Of a stretch of DNA of 64,000 bases, positions 43,847 through 52,860 are shown piece by piece. Under the pieces are notes generated by a model that did not search any database, had not been told where the DNA came from, and saw only the letters and a program-made list of their open reading frames with translations. The translations under genes were made by a program, and so were the position numbers. The stretch lies in the NCBI RefSeq assembly GCF_014230085.1, contig NZ_JACHVB010000014.1, positions 1-64,000 of the forward strand, read 5' to 3'. This DNA comes from Ruficoccus amylovorans. Lineage in GTDB: Bacteria > Verrucomicrobiota > Verrucomicrobiia > Opitutales > Cerasicoccaceae. How positions within the stretch are numbered: the first letter of the stretch is position 1; the number at the start of each line of letters is the position of its first letter.

Positions 43847-44329
43847 ATGAATCCAGTCCTCAAACTCCTCCTCGAAGGCGAACCCCTCAGCACTGAGCAG
43901 ATGGGCGAAGTGCTCGGCATGTCCGAGACTCAGGTGGCCGTGGAACTGGAAAACCTCAAGGAAGAAGGCATCCTCATGGGCTGGCGGCCGATCATCAACC
44001 CCGACTTCGGGGGCGACGAAATCGTGCATGCCGTCATCGAGGTAAAGATCAGCCCCGAGCGCGAGGGCGGCTTTGACCGGCTGGCCGAGCGCATCAGCAA
44101 GTTCGACCGCGTTGAGTCCTGCTACCTCATGTCCGGTGCCTACGACCTGCTGTTGATTATTCACGCCGAGAACCTCAAGCGCATCGCCTCCTTTGTCTTT
44201 GAAAAGCTGGCCACGCTCGACGGTGTGGTTTCGACGGCCACGCACTTCATGCTCAAGGCTTACAAGGAGCAGGGCTACTTCATCGCCCGTCCCGCCGCCG
44301 CAGAAGACAAACCCTCGGTCAGCCCATAG
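43847..44329 (+). CDS. Lrp/AsnC-family transcriptional regulator
   Basis: A 160-residue regulator with an N-terminal winged helix (LLEGEPLSTEQMGEVLGMSE, then ENLKEEGILMGWRPIINPDF) and a RAM ligand-binding domain (VHAVIEVKISPEREGGFDRL ... ESCYLMSGAYDLLLIIHAEN). It lies directly upstream of an aminotransferase gene on the same strand. That pairing mirrors the AlaR-AlaT (YugG-YugH) pair of Bacillus, so it may sense alanine or another amino acid and control that gene (inference). Confidence 0.9.
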   Translation: MNPVLKLLLEGEPLSTEQMGEVLGMSETQVAVELENLKEEGILMGWRPIINPDFGGDEIVHAVIEVKISPEREGGFDRLAERISKFDRVESCYLMSGAYDLLLIIHAENLKRIASFVFEKLATLDGVVSTATHFMLKAYKEQGYFIARPAAAEDKPSVSP

Positions 44330-44358
44330 GCCGGTGCCCCGCGCACCGTATCCCTCAT

Positions 44359-44388
44359 GAGGCTGCCGCGAAGGCGGCCTTTTTTGTT
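44359..44388 (+). terminator. Terminator after the Lrp-family gene
   Basis: The stem GGCTGCC-gcga-AGGCGGCC is followed by six T and GTTT. It suggests the regulator and the aminotransferase have separate transcript ends, at least in part. Confidence 0.6.
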
Positions 44389-44465
44389 TCAACCCGACAT
44401 TTCCCGCAAAACTCCTGACTTGAGCCCATCGCCGATCCCATTTTCATAAAAAAACCACCACCGAC

Positions 44466-45641
44466 ATGTACGACCCTCAGCAATTCGTGGCGCGCCACGT
44501 GGCCGGGCTTCCCCGCTCGGGCATCCGTGACTTTTTCGCCATCGTCTCCCAGATGAAGGACGCGATCTCGCTCGGCATTGGCGAGCCTGATTTCGTGACG
44601 CCCTGGCATATCCGCGAGGCCGCCATCTTCGCCCTGGAGCGGGGCAAGACCTCCTACACGGACAACCGTGGCCTGCTGCGCCTGCGTCAGGTGCTGGCCG
44701 ACTACATCGGGAAAAACTTCGGCATGGGCTACAAGCCCGAGTCCGAGATCCTCGTCACGGTCGGGGTCTCCGAGGCGCTCGACATCGCCCTGCGGGCCGT
44801 CATCAACCCCGGCGACAAGGTGCTCTACCACGAGCCCTGTTACGTCTCGTACCACCCGAGCGTGACGCTCGTGCACGGGCAGGCCATCCCGGTGGCGACC
44901 TCGGCGGCGGACGACTTCGCGCTCGACCCGGACAAGGTGATCGAAGCCTGGGAGCCGGGCGTGAAGGTGCTCATCCTCAACTTCCCGACCAACCCGACCG
45001 GCGGCGTGACCGACCGCGCCAAGCTCGAAAAGCTGGCCAAGTTCGTCATCGAAAAGGACATGCTCGTGATCAGCGACGAGGTTTACGCCGAGCTGACCTA
45101 CGAGGGCACGCACACCTCCATCGCCAGCCTGCCCGGCATGCAGGAGCGCACGATTTTCCTGCACGGTTTTTCCAAGGCCTGGGCGATGACGGGCTTCCGA
45201 CTCGGCTTCGCCTGCGGCCCGGCGCCGCTGGTCGAGGCCATGATGAAGGTCCACCAGTACGCCATGATGTGCGCGCCCATTCTCAGCCAGGAGGCCGGGG
45301 TCGAGGCGATCACCAACGGCGCCGAGAGCGTGGCCAAGATGAAGGACCAGTACCAGCGCCGCCGCGACTACATCACCCGCCGCTTTAACGAAATCGGCCT
45401 CAAGTGCCACGTCCCCAAGGGCACCTTCTACGCCTTCCCGGCGCTCCCGAAGGGCTTTTCGGGCACGTCGATGGACTTCTGCCAGGGCTTGCTCAAGGCG
45501 GAAAAAGTCGCCGTCGTCCCCGGCACCGCCTTCGGTCGCAGCGGCGAGGGCTTCTTCCGCGCCAGCTTCTCCAACAGCTACGAACAACTCATCACCGCCA
45601 CCACCGCTATCGAGCGCTATGTGGGGAGTTTGAAGCTTTAG
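44466..45641 (+). CDS. PLP-dependent class I aminotransferase (AlaT/YugH-like)
   Basis: A 391-residue fold-type I aminotransferase. SLGIGEPDFVTPWHIREAAI, TSYTDNRGLLRLRQ, LNFPTNPTGGVT, ISDEVYAELTYEGTH and the PLP-lysine site FLHGFSKAWAMTGFRLGF are all present. The segment VHQYAMMCAPILSQEAGVEA closely follows the AlaT/YugH group rather than the classic AspC group. It is likely an alanine or broad-specificity transaminase. The preceding Lrp-type regulator supports amino-acid-responsive control. Confidence 0.9.
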   Translation: MYDPQQFVARHVAGLPRSGIRDFFAIVSQMKDAISLGIGEPDFVTPWHIREAAIFALERGKTSYTDNRGLLRLRQVLADYIGKNFGMGYKPESEILVTVGVSEALDIALRAVINPGDKVLYHEPCYVSYHPSVTLVHGQAIPVATSAADDFALDPDKVIEAWEPGVKVLILNFPTNPTGGVTDRAKLEKLAKFVIEKDMLVISDEVYAELTYEGTHTSIASLPGMQERTIFLHGFSKAWAMTGFRLGFACGPAPLVEAMMKVHQYAMMCAPILSQEAGVEAITNGAESVAKMKDQYQRRRDYITRRFNEIGLKCHVPKGTFYAFPALPKGFSGTSMDFCQGLLKAEKVAVVPGTAFGRSGEGFFRASFSNSYEQLITATTAIERYVGSLKL

Positions 45642-45649
45642 TCTTTTTA

Positions 45650-45771
45650 TTAACCGCAAAGACGCAGAGACACAAAGAGGGATAAGTGCTTTGTTTATTA
45701 ACGTCACCTGCGTTTGATCTGTATCTATTTCTCGGAAACAATTCCTTTGCGCCTTTGTGTCTTTGCGGTAA
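45650..45771. repeat. Inverted pair of CGCAAAGACGC-type dispersed repeats upstream of der
   Basis: TTAACCGCAAAGACGCAGAG starts at 45650, and the reverse-complement arm, CCTTTGTGTCTTTGCGGTAA, runs to 45771, with about 60 bases between. It fills the gap between the aminotransferase and der and ends 17 bases before the der ATG, so it could affect der mRNA folding. Confidence 0.85.
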
Positions 45772-45788
45772 AAACTCTTCCTCTTTAT

Positions 45789-47246
45789 ATGAATCTCGAA
45801 CGTAGCGTGGCCCTCGTTGGCCGTCCCAATGTCGGCAAGAGCCGGATCTTTAACCGACTCGTCGGGCGGCGCGTGGCCATCGTTCACGACATGCCGGGGG
45901 TGACCCGCGACCTCGCCACGGAGTTTGTGGCCGAGGGCGGCTATCACCTCATGGACACCGGCGGTATCGGGGTTAAGCCCGAGATGACCCCGGAGATGAT
46001 TCACGCCGCGACCGAGGAGCAGGCGGACTTCGCGATCATGGCCGCCTCGCTTGTGCTCTTTGTCGTCGATGCCTCCGAGGGCCTGACCACGGTGGACGAG
46101 GAGCTGGCCATCCAGCTCCGTCGGTACAACAAGCCCACCATCCTCGTCATGAACAAGATGGACTGCAAGGGCTCGAGCACGCATCAGCTTGAGTTTACGC
46201 CGCTCGGGTTCAAGCCCGCCTGCGGGGTTTCCGCCGAGCACGGCAACGGCTTTGACCGCCTGCAGGACGCCATCCTGCGCATCCTCGGGCCCGCGCCCAA
46301 GGTGGACAATCCGGAGCAAAAAGGCCCGCGCCGCACCCGCATTTGCCTGGCCGGGAAGCCCAACGTCGGCAAATCCTCCCTCGGCAATCGCCTGCTCAAC
46401 TCCGAGCGCCTGATCGTGAGCGAAGTGGCCGGGACCACGCGCGACGCCATTGAGGCCGACCTCGACTACACCACCGACAAGGGCACGCAATGGCACTTCC
46501 GGCTGGTCGATACCGCCGGTCTCAAGCCCAAGCGCAAGCTCGGCTCGTCGCTGGACTACTTTTCCACCCTGCGCTCGGAGGAGGCCATCCGGCGCTCCGA
46601 CGTGGTCTTTCTCGTGCTCGACGCCATGACCGGCGTGACCAAGCACGACAAAAAACTGGCAGGGGAAATCCTGGAGGCGGGCGTCGGGCTCGTTATGGTC
46701 GTGAACAAGTGGGACTACGTCCGGGACATGTTCCGCCGCGAGCCGGTCAAGGGCTACGAGACCGAGGCCGAGTTCCGCAAGGGCTTCGTCGAGGCCGTGC
46801 GCAAGGAGCTGTTTTTCCTGCCCGACTCGCCGGTTATTTTCACTTCCGCGCTGGAGAACTTCCGGGTTGAGGACATTTTGAAAAAAGCCGCCGAGGTTCA
46901 GCAGACCCTGACCCGCGAACTGCCCACCGGCCCCATGAACCGCCTGGTCAAGGCGCTGGTGGAAAAGAAGCCGCCCAAGCTCGTCAACGGCAAGCGCTTC
47001 AAGATCTACTACGCGGTGCAGACCGGGCGCTGGCCCTTCCGCATCCGGCTGTTCTGCAACTCCGAGGAGCGCTTCGACGACAACTACCGCCGCTACCTCG
47101 AATCCGGCTTCCAGAAGGAGTTCAAGCTCAGCGGCTGCCCGATCCGCTTCGACCTCGTGGGCAAGCCCACCGAAAACCGCCGCAAGGAACTCACCATCAC
47201 CGAGTACCGCAAAAAAGGCCAACGCAAGAAGCCCGGACGGAAGTAA
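45789..47246 (+). CDS. der: Ribosome-assembly GTPase Der (EngA)
   Basis: A 485-residue protein with two tandem GTPase domains and a C-terminal KH-like domain, the Der layout needed for 50S maturation. G1 sites are VGRPNVGKSRIFN and AGKPNVGKSSLGN; G3 sites are DTGG and DTAGL; G4 sites are NKMD and NKWD. The KH-like part begins near 370 (RLVKALVEKKPPKLVNGKRF). Start chosen at 45789 (MNLERSVALVGRP); the open frame upstream only translates the dispersed repeat. The first G1 has R where S/T is usual after GKS (GKSRIFN); this is a tolerated variant. Confidence 0.96.
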   Translation: MNLERSVALVGRPNVGKSRIFNRLVGRRVAIVHDMPGVTRDLATEFVAEGGYHLMDTGGIGVKPEMTPEMIHAATEEQADFAIMAASLVLFVVDASEGLTTVDEELAIQLRRYNKPTILVMNKMDCKGSSTHQLEFTPLGFKPACGVSAEHGNGFDRLQDAILRILGPAPKVDNPEQKGPRRTRICLAGKPNVGKSSLGNRLLNSERLIVSEVAGTTRDAIEADLDYTTDKGTQWHFRLVDTAGLKPKRKLGSSLDYFSTLRSEEAIRRSDVVFLVLDAMTGVTKHDKKLAGEILEAGVGLVMVVNKWDYVRDMFRREPVKGYETEAEFRKGFVEAVRKELFFLPDSPVIFTSALENFRVEDILKKAAEVQQTLTRELPTGPMNRLVKALVEKKPPKLVNGKRFKIYYAVQTGRWPFRIRLFCNSEERFDDNYRRYLESGFQKEFKLSGCPIRFDLVGKPTENRRKELTITEYRKKGQRKKPGRK

Positions 47247-47450
47247 AAGGACTCCCGGATGAAGCTTCGCCGCCTGTTTGTTGTTATTGAAAAAGAAAAA
47301 GCCTTCGATTGGCAGATGGGGCGAACAGTCGCAGGACGTTGATGTATTCTTGGCCCCGCTACCCGGAGCGTGTATTGGTTCTTTACTCTGATTTTTCTAT
47401 TGAGCAGCTTGAGGAAGATGAGCTGCCCCCACGCTGACGAATAGGTCTTA

Positions 47451-47484
47451 TTCCTTTGTGCTCTCTGTGTTTTCTGTGGTTAAT
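47451..47484. repeat. Dispersed CACAGAGG repeat just upstream of fmt
   Basis: TTCCTTTGTGCTCTCTGTGT continues with TTTCTGTGGTTAA and ends 6 bases before the fmt ATG, so the fmt translation-initiation region borders or overlaps the repeat. It is a single copy without an inverted partner nearby. Confidence 0.75.
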
Positions 47485-47490
47485 AAAACG

Positions 47491-48474
47491 ATGTCCGATC
47501 TTCCCCGAGTCGTTTTTATGGGTTCCGACGCGATAGCCGTGCCGGTACTGCGTTATCTCGCCGTCGAGGCGGCGGACAAGGTCGTGGTGGCTGGCGTTTT
47601 CAGCCAGCCGGATCGTCCGAAGGGCAGGGGGAAGCACCTTCAGCCCAACCCGCTGGCCGCCGCTGCGCGCGAGCTTGGGCTGCCGTTGCTCCAGCCGGAA
47701 AAGCCCGGTGCCGACGAGGCCGAATGGCTGGAGGAGCAAGGGGTGCGGCTGGTCTTCGTCATGGCCTACGGACACTTGCTGCGCAAGCGCCTGCTGGCCG
47801 CCCCGGCGTTGGGCTATGTGAATTTCCACGCCTCGCTCCTGCCGAAGTTCCGGGGAGCCTCGCCGGTCGAGACGGCGGTGGCCTGCGGCGAGGCCGAGAC
47901 AGGCGTGAGCCTGATGCGGATCGTCCCGAAGATGGACGCCGGACCCGTGCTCGACACCGAGGCGGTCGCTGTCGAGCCGCTCGACACCGGCGCCTCCGTG
48001 CGGGAAAAACTCTCCGCCGCCACCGTGCCACTGCTGGCCCGCAACCTGGACGCTCTGCTGTCCGGACGGGCAGTTTTTAACGAGCAGGATGAGTCGGCTG
48101 TAACCTATTGCCGCAAGCTGGAAAAAACGGACGGCCAGCTTGATTTCACTGCCCCGGCTCATGTACTGGCCTCGCGTATCAACGGCCTCGATCCGTGGCC
48201 GGGCTGTTTCTGCGAAGTGGGTGAGACACGCTTGAAAGTCCGGCAGGCGCTCGCCCTTGGCAGCGCCGTGGCTCCGGAGCATCTTGCACCCGGCTCCGTT
48301 ATCGAGGCGGGCCGCGAAGGGGTGGACATCGCCACCGGCAACGGCGTGCTGCGGATCCTCCAGCTCCAGCGCCCCGGCGGGAAAATGCTCCCGGCCCGCG
48401 ACTTCCTCAGTGGCTTTGATTTGCCCGAGGGCACTCGCCTCGAAGGCGGCGAGATGCGGGAATTGCTGGTGTGA
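47491..48474 (+). CDS. fmt: Methionyl-tRNA formyltransferase
   Basis: A 327-residue enzyme that formylates initiator Met-tRNA. The formyltransferase domain starts VVFMGSDAIAVPVLRYL and has the catalytic Asn-His in YVNFHASLLPKFRGASPVE and the Asp in IVPKMDAGPVLDTE. The C-terminal OB-like domain begins near 210 (INGLDPWPGCFCEVG). The ATG at 47491 is right after the dispersed repeat, and a canonical ribosome-binding site is not obvious. Confidence 0.95.
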   Translation: MSDLPRVVFMGSDAIAVPVLRYLAVEAADKVVVAGVFSQPDRPKGRGKHLQPNPLAAAARELGLPLLQPEKPGADEAEWLEEQGVRLVFVMAYGHLLRKRLLAAPALGYVNFHASLLPKFRGASPVETAVACGEAETGVSLMRIVPKMDAGPVLDTEAVAVEPLDTGASVREKLSAATVPLLARNLDALLSGRAVFNEQDESAVTYCRKLEKTDGQLDFTAPAHVLASRINGLDPWPGCFCEVGETRLKVRQALALGSAVAPEHLAPGSVIEAGREGVDIATGNGVLRILQLQRPGGKMLPARDFLSGFDLPEGTRLEGGEMRELLV

Positions 48475-48557
48475 GGTTCCGCCCGTCCCTTTTGTCTGCG
48501 CGGGCTTGCCGTAATCCTGCTTGCCAAAAAAGGGCGACCGCCTAAGCTGGCCTTTTT

Positions 48558-49148
48558 ATGATGAAATGTCTGTTGACAGGATGCCTCGTGTGGCTGGCCG
48601 CATTCCCCGCTTTGATGGGGCAGACTCGTGTGACCCTGGCCGATGTTTACCAGCAGGTGGAGCAGCTTCAGGCCCAGGTCGGGCGCTTGCGCCTGGACAT
48701 GGAGGCGCTCCAGCGCGAGAACGATTCCCTGCGTAAAGCCCTCGAAGCGCAGACTCGGCAGCAGTCGGCGCTCGTCACCCAGTGCAACCAGATCAGCGCG
48801 CAGGTCAACGCGCAGCAAGGAGCCTGGGCCTCCCGCGAGACAGCCCTCAAGAAGGAGATTTACGCGGAAATGACCCGCCAGATGAAAGACTTGGCCAGCC
48901 AGACCCAGCAGGGCTTTGACCAGTTGACGAAGGCCCGCAGCTACAGCCAGCAGAACCAGACCACGAGTTTTGACCAGGACTACCCGCAGACCGGTATCTC
49001 CTACGTCGTCAAGTCCGGTGACAGCCTCTGGAAGATCGCCCGCGACAACAACTCCAGCGTCCGCGACATTCAGAACGCCAACCAGATCACCAACCCGGGC
49101 GATTTGAAAGTCGGGCAAACCATTTTCGTGCCTCAGCGTAACCCCTAA
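48558..49148 (+). CDS. Secreted LysM protein with coiled coil
   Basis: A 196-residue protein with a signal peptide (MMKCLLTGCLVWLAAFPALM), a coiled coil (about 28-125; YQQVEQLQAQVGRLRLDMEA and onward) and a C-terminal LysM domain (YVVKSGDSLWKIARDNNSSV ... GDLKVGQTIFVP). LysM binds peptidoglycan. It could be a cell-wall-attached structural or cell-division-related factor. It is followed after one base by parB, so the two are probably co-transcribed. Confidence 0.85.
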   Translation: MMKCLLTGCLVWLAAFPALMGQTRVTLADVYQQVEQLQAQVGRLRLDMEALQRENDSLRKALEAQTRQQSALVTQCNQISAQVNAQQGAWASRETALKKEIYAEMTRQMKDLASQTQQGFDQLTKARSYSQQNQTTSFDQDYPQTGISYVVKSGDSLWKIARDNNSSVRDIQNANQITNPGDLKVGQTIFVPQRNP

Positions 49149-49149
49149 G

Positions 49150-50187
49150 ATGGCTCAAGCGAAGAAACGACTCGGCCGCGGCCTCGGCAATCTGATTGCC
49201 GGTGGCGTGGCCAAAAAGGAAACGCCCGCGCCCGCCCCGGCCCCAAAGAAGGCCAAGCGCGGCAAGAGCGCCAAAGGCAGCAAAAAGGAGAAGACAAGCG
49301 TCACGCCGATCAAGCGCGCCGCTCCCAAGCCTGCCGCTGCCGCTCCTGCGCCCGCGCCGGTTCCGGCTCCCGCTCCGGCCCCTGCCGCGCCCGAGAGTCC
49401 TTATCGCGAGATCGACGTGTCGTCGATTGACCCCAGCCCTTACCAGCCGCGCCGTCAGATGAACGCCGAGCCGGTCAAGGAACTGGCCGAGAGCATCCGC
49501 TCCGAGGGGCTGCTCCAGCCCATCGTCGTGCGCCAGCGCGGGCAAAAGTACGAGCTTATCGCAGGTGAACGCCGTTGGCGCGCCCACCTGCACCTGGGCC
49601 TGAAAAAAATCGCCGCCCGCATCATGGACGCTTCCGACAGCTCGTCGGCGGTCATTTCCCTGATTGAGAACGTCCAGCGCGAGGGCCTCAACGCCATCGA
49701 AGAGGCTCTGGCCTACGCCAGCCTGATGGGTGATTTTGACCTGACCCAGGAGGCCGTGGCCGAGCGGGTGGGGAAGGGCCGCGCCACCGTCGCCAACGCC
49801 CTGCGCCTGCTCCAGCTCGACCGCGAGATCCAGGGCTATGTGGCCAAGGGCATGCTCTCCGCCGGTCACGCCAAGGTCCTGCTCGGGCTCGAAGACCCGG
49901 CCCAGCGCCTGCTGCTGGCCCGCCGCATTATCGAAACCGGGATGAGCGTGCGCGAAGCCGAGAAGCAGGTCCAGCGCCTCAAGAGCGAGCCGGGGAAAAG
50001 CCCCCTGACGCACCGCAATGCCGCCGGGGCCGAGGACACCATCGTTCGCGACCTGGAGAAGCAGATCGCCACCCGGCTCAACACCAAAGTCCACCTCAAG
50101 CACACGGCGAAGAAGGGGCGCATCATCATCGAGTACTACGGCAACGAGGATCTCCAGCGCATTCTGGAGAAGACCGGCCTCCAGTAA
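49150..50187 (+). CDS. parB: Chromosome-partitioning protein ParB
   Basis: A 345-residue protein. The N-terminal ParA-interaction motif KKRLGRGLGNLIAGG is followed by a basic Ala/Pro-rich linker of about 70 residues. The ParB CTP-binding core has IDPSPYQPRRQMN, GLLQPIVVRQRG, GERRWRAHLHLGL and LIENVQREGLNAIEEALAY. The HTH (LTQEAVAERVGKGRATVANA) and a C-terminal dimer domain follow. No parA lies next to it; the only ParA-like gene in the window (57.1 kb) is paired with a CHAD protein. No parS (TGTTTCACGTGAAACA) was noticed nearby. Confidence 0.93.
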   Translation: MAQAKKRLGRGLGNLIAGGVAKKETPAPAPAPKKAKRGKSAKGSKKEKTSVTPIKRAAPKPAAAAPAPAPVPAPAPAPAAPESPYREIDVSSIDPSPYQPRRQMNAEPVKELAESIRSEGLLQPIVVRQRGQKYELIAGERRWRAHLHLGLKKIAARIMDASDSSSAVISLIENVQREGLNAIEEALAYASLMGDFDLTQEAVAERVGKGRATVANALRLLQLDREIQGYVAKGMLSAGHAKVLLGLEDPAQRLLLARRIIETGMSVREAEKQVQRLKSEPGKSPLTHRNAAGAEDTIVRDLEKQIATRLNTKVHLKHTAKKGRIIIEYYGNEDLQRILEKTGLQ

Positions 50188-50324
50188 GTCCTGCCTGCGG
50201 TAAGTCCTGCGCGGCAGGCGGATACGCGCCCCGGCAGGCCCCTAAATCCGGCCCCGCGCGGTTTCGGCTTGAACCGGGGGGAACTTTTCCTCATTTTCGG
50301 CCTCTTTTTCAGAATAATCATTCC

Positions 50325-50867
50325 ATGAGCGGTTTAATCCTAGGTTTCTTTACAGTCGTCCTGATCCTGATCTGCGGCTTCATTACCCTTATCGTGCTGA
50401 TGCAGCGCGCCAGTGCCAACTCCGGCATGGGCGCGGCCCTCGGTGGCGGCGCGGCTGAGTCCGCCCTCGGTGGTGGCGCGAGCAATGTGCTGGTCAAAGG
50501 CACCATCGCCGGCGCGTGTCTGTTTTTCCTCATTTCCTTCGGCCTGTACCTGGGTTATCTGGGCAGCTACGAGGAGCAACTCCAGAAAGGCGCAGTCCTG
50601 CCGGGCATGAGCGGAGTCGCCCCTGAGGCCGCCAAGGAAAACCTCCCGGACCTGACCGACGTTCCCACCGCCTCCGGTGGCAGCGGCACGACCTCCGTCA
50701 ATGTGACGGGCACCGCTGCTGAAGATAGCGCGGCTGCCGATGCTTCTGCCGCTCCGGTTGTCGATGCTCCGGCTTCGTCAGACGCTGCCGCTCCTGCGAC
50801 GGACGCCGCTTCGGCTCCGGCTGTAGACGAAGCTCCGGCCACCGAAGAGGCCCCGGCTGCGAATTAA
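50325..50867 (+). CDS. secG: Preprotein translocase subunit SecG with Ala-rich tail
   Basis: A 180-residue protein. The first 75 residues are SecG: TM1 (LGFFTVVLILICGFITLIVL), the MQRASANSGMGAALGGG loop, and TM2 (IAGACLFFLISFGLYLGYL). The remaining hundred residues are a low-complexity Ala/Pro/Asp/Val tail, longer than in most SecG proteins. It stimulates SecYEG-mediated export. It is followed after 7 bases by a lipoprotein-sorting-like gene. Confidence 0.9.
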   Translation: MSGLILGFFTVVLILICGFITLIVLMQRASANSGMGAALGGGAAESALGGGASNVLVKGTIAGACLFFLISFGLYLGYLGSYEEQLQKGAVLPGMSGVAPEAAKENLPDLTDVPTASGGSGTTSVNVTGTAAEDSAAADASAAPVVDAPASSDAAAPATDAASAPAVDEAPATEEAPAAN

Positions 50868-50874
50868 TCGGACT

Positions 50875-51765
50875 ATGCTCCATCGCGCACAACGGTTTTC
50901 CCTGCGGTGCTGTTTTGCCGCGCTGAGCCTGTTTTTCGTTTGCGGAGTTGGCTATGCCCAGGCCGCCAAGCCGGGCGAGAAGGGCCGTACGTCGATGGCG
51001 GTCACTCCGCTGACCCCTGATGAGGGGCGCGAGCAGTTGGACGCTTTCCGTCGTCAGCGCATGAGCGGCGACTATGTCTTCCGTTTTGAATTGATCCATT
51101 ATCCGCGGCGCGGGCCGAAGGTCAGTTACGAGGGTTATCTCTGGGGCACCTGGAACGAGCAGGGCCCGCTCAGCCGGATCATTATCTGGGGCGATCACGC
51201 CTCCGGCGATCCGACCGTGGATATGATCGTGCAGAACGGGGCCAACCCGAAGGTGTGGATCGCGGGCAAGAACGGTCGCGCGGTCGAGATGTCCAAGGCC
51301 CAGATGCGTGACCCGGTACTGGAGGGGATCGTCTTCACGCCTTTCGACTTGCTCATGCCTTTCATCTACTGGGAAAACTTCGAGTACGGCGGCAGCGAGC
51401 GCCGTTCGGGCCGCCCGCATGATATTTTCAATATGCTTCCCCCGCCGGGCTGGGAGAAAAACGCCCCCGACCTCAAGAGCGTGGCCATCACGCTCGACCG
51501 TAATTTTCGCGCCTTGAACCGCATCGAGGAACTTGACACTGAGGGCAAGGCGATGCGCACCTTCAAGATTGTCAGCTACAAGGAACTGGACGACCAGTAT
51601 GTCGTGAAGGAGATCGACCTCGTGGATGAGAAGACCCGCGACAAGACGCGCTTCGCCGTGTTGGCCGCCGCCGTTGATGTCGAGCTGCCCGCTTCGACAT
51701 TTGACCCCCGCGCGATCGGGCTGGGATTGCCACCGGTGCGGGGGCTCCCCTTCAAGGGGATCTGA
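50875..51765 (+). CDS. Outer-membrane lipoprotein-sorting-like protein (TP_0789 type)
   Basis: A 296-residue secreted protein (signal FAALSLFFVCGVGYAQAA). The mature domain has the layout of LolA-like TP_0789 proteins: YVFRFELIHYPRRGPKVSYE, then VWIAGKNGRAVEMSKAQMRD and FTPFDLLMPFIYWENFEYGG, ending with a YVVKEIDLVDEKTRDKTRFA strand pattern. These proteins are thought to bind lipid or lipoprotein in the periplasm. It appears co-transcribed with secG. Confidence 0.7.
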   Translation: MLHRAQRFSLRCCFAALSLFFVCGVGYAQAAKPGEKGRTSMAVTPLTPDEGREQLDAFRRQRMSGDYVFRFELIHYPRRGPKVSYEGYLWGTWNEQGPLSRIIIWGDHASGDPTVDMIVQNGANPKVWIAGKNGRAVEMSKAQMRDPVLEGIVFTPFDLLMPFIYWENFEYGGSERRSGRPHDIFNMLPPPGWEKNAPDLKSVAITLDRNFRALNRIEELDTEGKAMRTFKIVSYKELDDQYVVKEIDLVDEKTRDKTRFAVLAAAVDVELPASTFDPRAIGLGLPPVRGLPFKGI

Positions 51766-52022
51766 TCCGGCCCGCACGTGCGGTTGCCGCAGTCGGTGTA
51801 TCCGTCTGGCATGACAGAGCCCGGCATTACCGGTGGGGATTGGGCCGGGTTGCGTAGCGGTCCGACTCATGAGAGGTGGTGATGTCGCTACCGTCTTTCG
51901 CCGACGTTTTTTGCCTGTGACTGGGGTGGACTGTTGTATTGGAAACTCAATACGCGCCAATGAGTGCCGAACGCTTCTGTTGTAAGCTATCTTTTTATCT
52001 TCCGGTCAGGTGAAAATTTTTA

Positions 52023-52084
52023 TTGCCTGACAGGGGTACTCTGATTTAAAGGTGACTTTGTCGTCGTTAGGGCATACCGACGAC
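52023..52084 (+). promoter_or_regulatory. Promoter-like and hairpin elements before the H1-like gene
   Basis: The 333-base gap from 51766 holds no gene. TTGCCT (52023-52028) is followed after 17 bases by TTAAAG (52046-52051), a modest promoter match. A perfect 7-base stem GTCGTCG/CGACGAC (52060-52084) follows, placed 14 bases before the ATG, where it could block ribosome access. Confidence 0.45.
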
Positions 52085-52098
52085 GTCGCTAAAAAATC

Positions 52099-52719
52099 AT
52101 GACGGCAACGCACAAGCAAAAGACGTTCCCCATCACTTTTGACATAAGTCAGGGACAACACCGCCAGCTTCAGAAACTCAAGCGTGAGTACGGAGTGGCT
52201 TCACTGAGCGAGCTGGTGCGTCTGGCAGTTTCGCGCTTTAACTTTGCCCGAGTCCCGAAGTCGGCTCAGGAGCACCAACAGATTTCGGTGCGTCTGGCCG
52301 AGGCGGATAAGGCTGTTTTAAGTACGACCTCAAAGGCTAGGAATATCAGTGTGGGAGAGCTACTTCGTACCGCTTTGGACGAACTGCTCGCCAACCCGCC
52401 TGGTAAGGATTCTATCCAAACCCAAACTAGAACGAACATGCCTACAAAAAAAACAGCCAAGAAAAAAGCGGCCCCTAAAGCCGTGAAAAAAGCGCCGTCG
52501 AAAAAAGTAGCCCGTAAAGCCGTGGCGAAAAAGGTAGCGGCAAAGAAGGTTGCCAAAAAGGCTCCCGCGAAGAAGGTTGCCAAAAAGGCCGTGAAAAAAG
52601 CTGCGGTCAAGAAAGCACCCGCCAAGAAGGTAGCCGTGAAAAAGGCAGCCAAGAAGGCCGTGAAGAAAGTCGCTGCCAAAAAGGCTCCCGCCAAGAAGGC
52701 CGCCAAGAAAAAGAAGTAA
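52099..52719 (+). CDS. Ribbon-helix-helix-like N-terminus fused to histone-H1-like Lys/Ala tail
   Basis: A 206-residue protein. Two successive ribbon-helix-helix-like segments can be read: KTFPITFDISQGQHRQLQKL with SLSELVRLAVSRF (about 8-50), and QQISVRLAEADKAVLSTTSK with ISVGELLRTALDEL (about 58-100). From about 114 (MPTKKTAKKKAAPKAVKKAP) the rest is an almost pure Lys/Ala/Val/Pro tail like eukaryotic H1 and bacterial AlgP/Hc1-type proteins. It presumably condenses DNA non-specifically, with the N-terminus adding sequence specificity or dimerisation (inference). An internal ATG at 52438 could yield the tail alone. Confidence 0.8.
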   Translation: MTATHKQKTFPITFDISQGQHRQLQKLKREYGVASLSELVRLAVSRFNFARVPKSAQEHQQISVRLAEADKAVLSTTSKARNISVGELLRTALDELLANPPGKDSIQTQTRTNMPTKKTAKKKAAPKAVKKAPSKKVARKAVAKKVAAKKVAKKAPAKKVAKKAVKKAAVKKAPAKKVAVKKAAKKAVKKVAAKKAPAKKAAKKKK

Positions 52720-52860
52720 CTTTGGCCGCCTGACGGATACGTAAAAACGGCCTTTCCGGCCGGATCTGTGCGACACTGCCAAAAAAGGGGTTGCTTTGCG
52801 CTGGCAATTGGCAACCATCGCTGGTCATCGTTATTTTTAACCAGCGTCATAGTTAAGGCA

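Noticed and set aside
44355-47222. A 955-codon open frame antisense to the aminotransferase and der
   Set aside because: Both plus-strand genes are certain; this frame even runs through an intergenic repeat, so it is a composition artefact.
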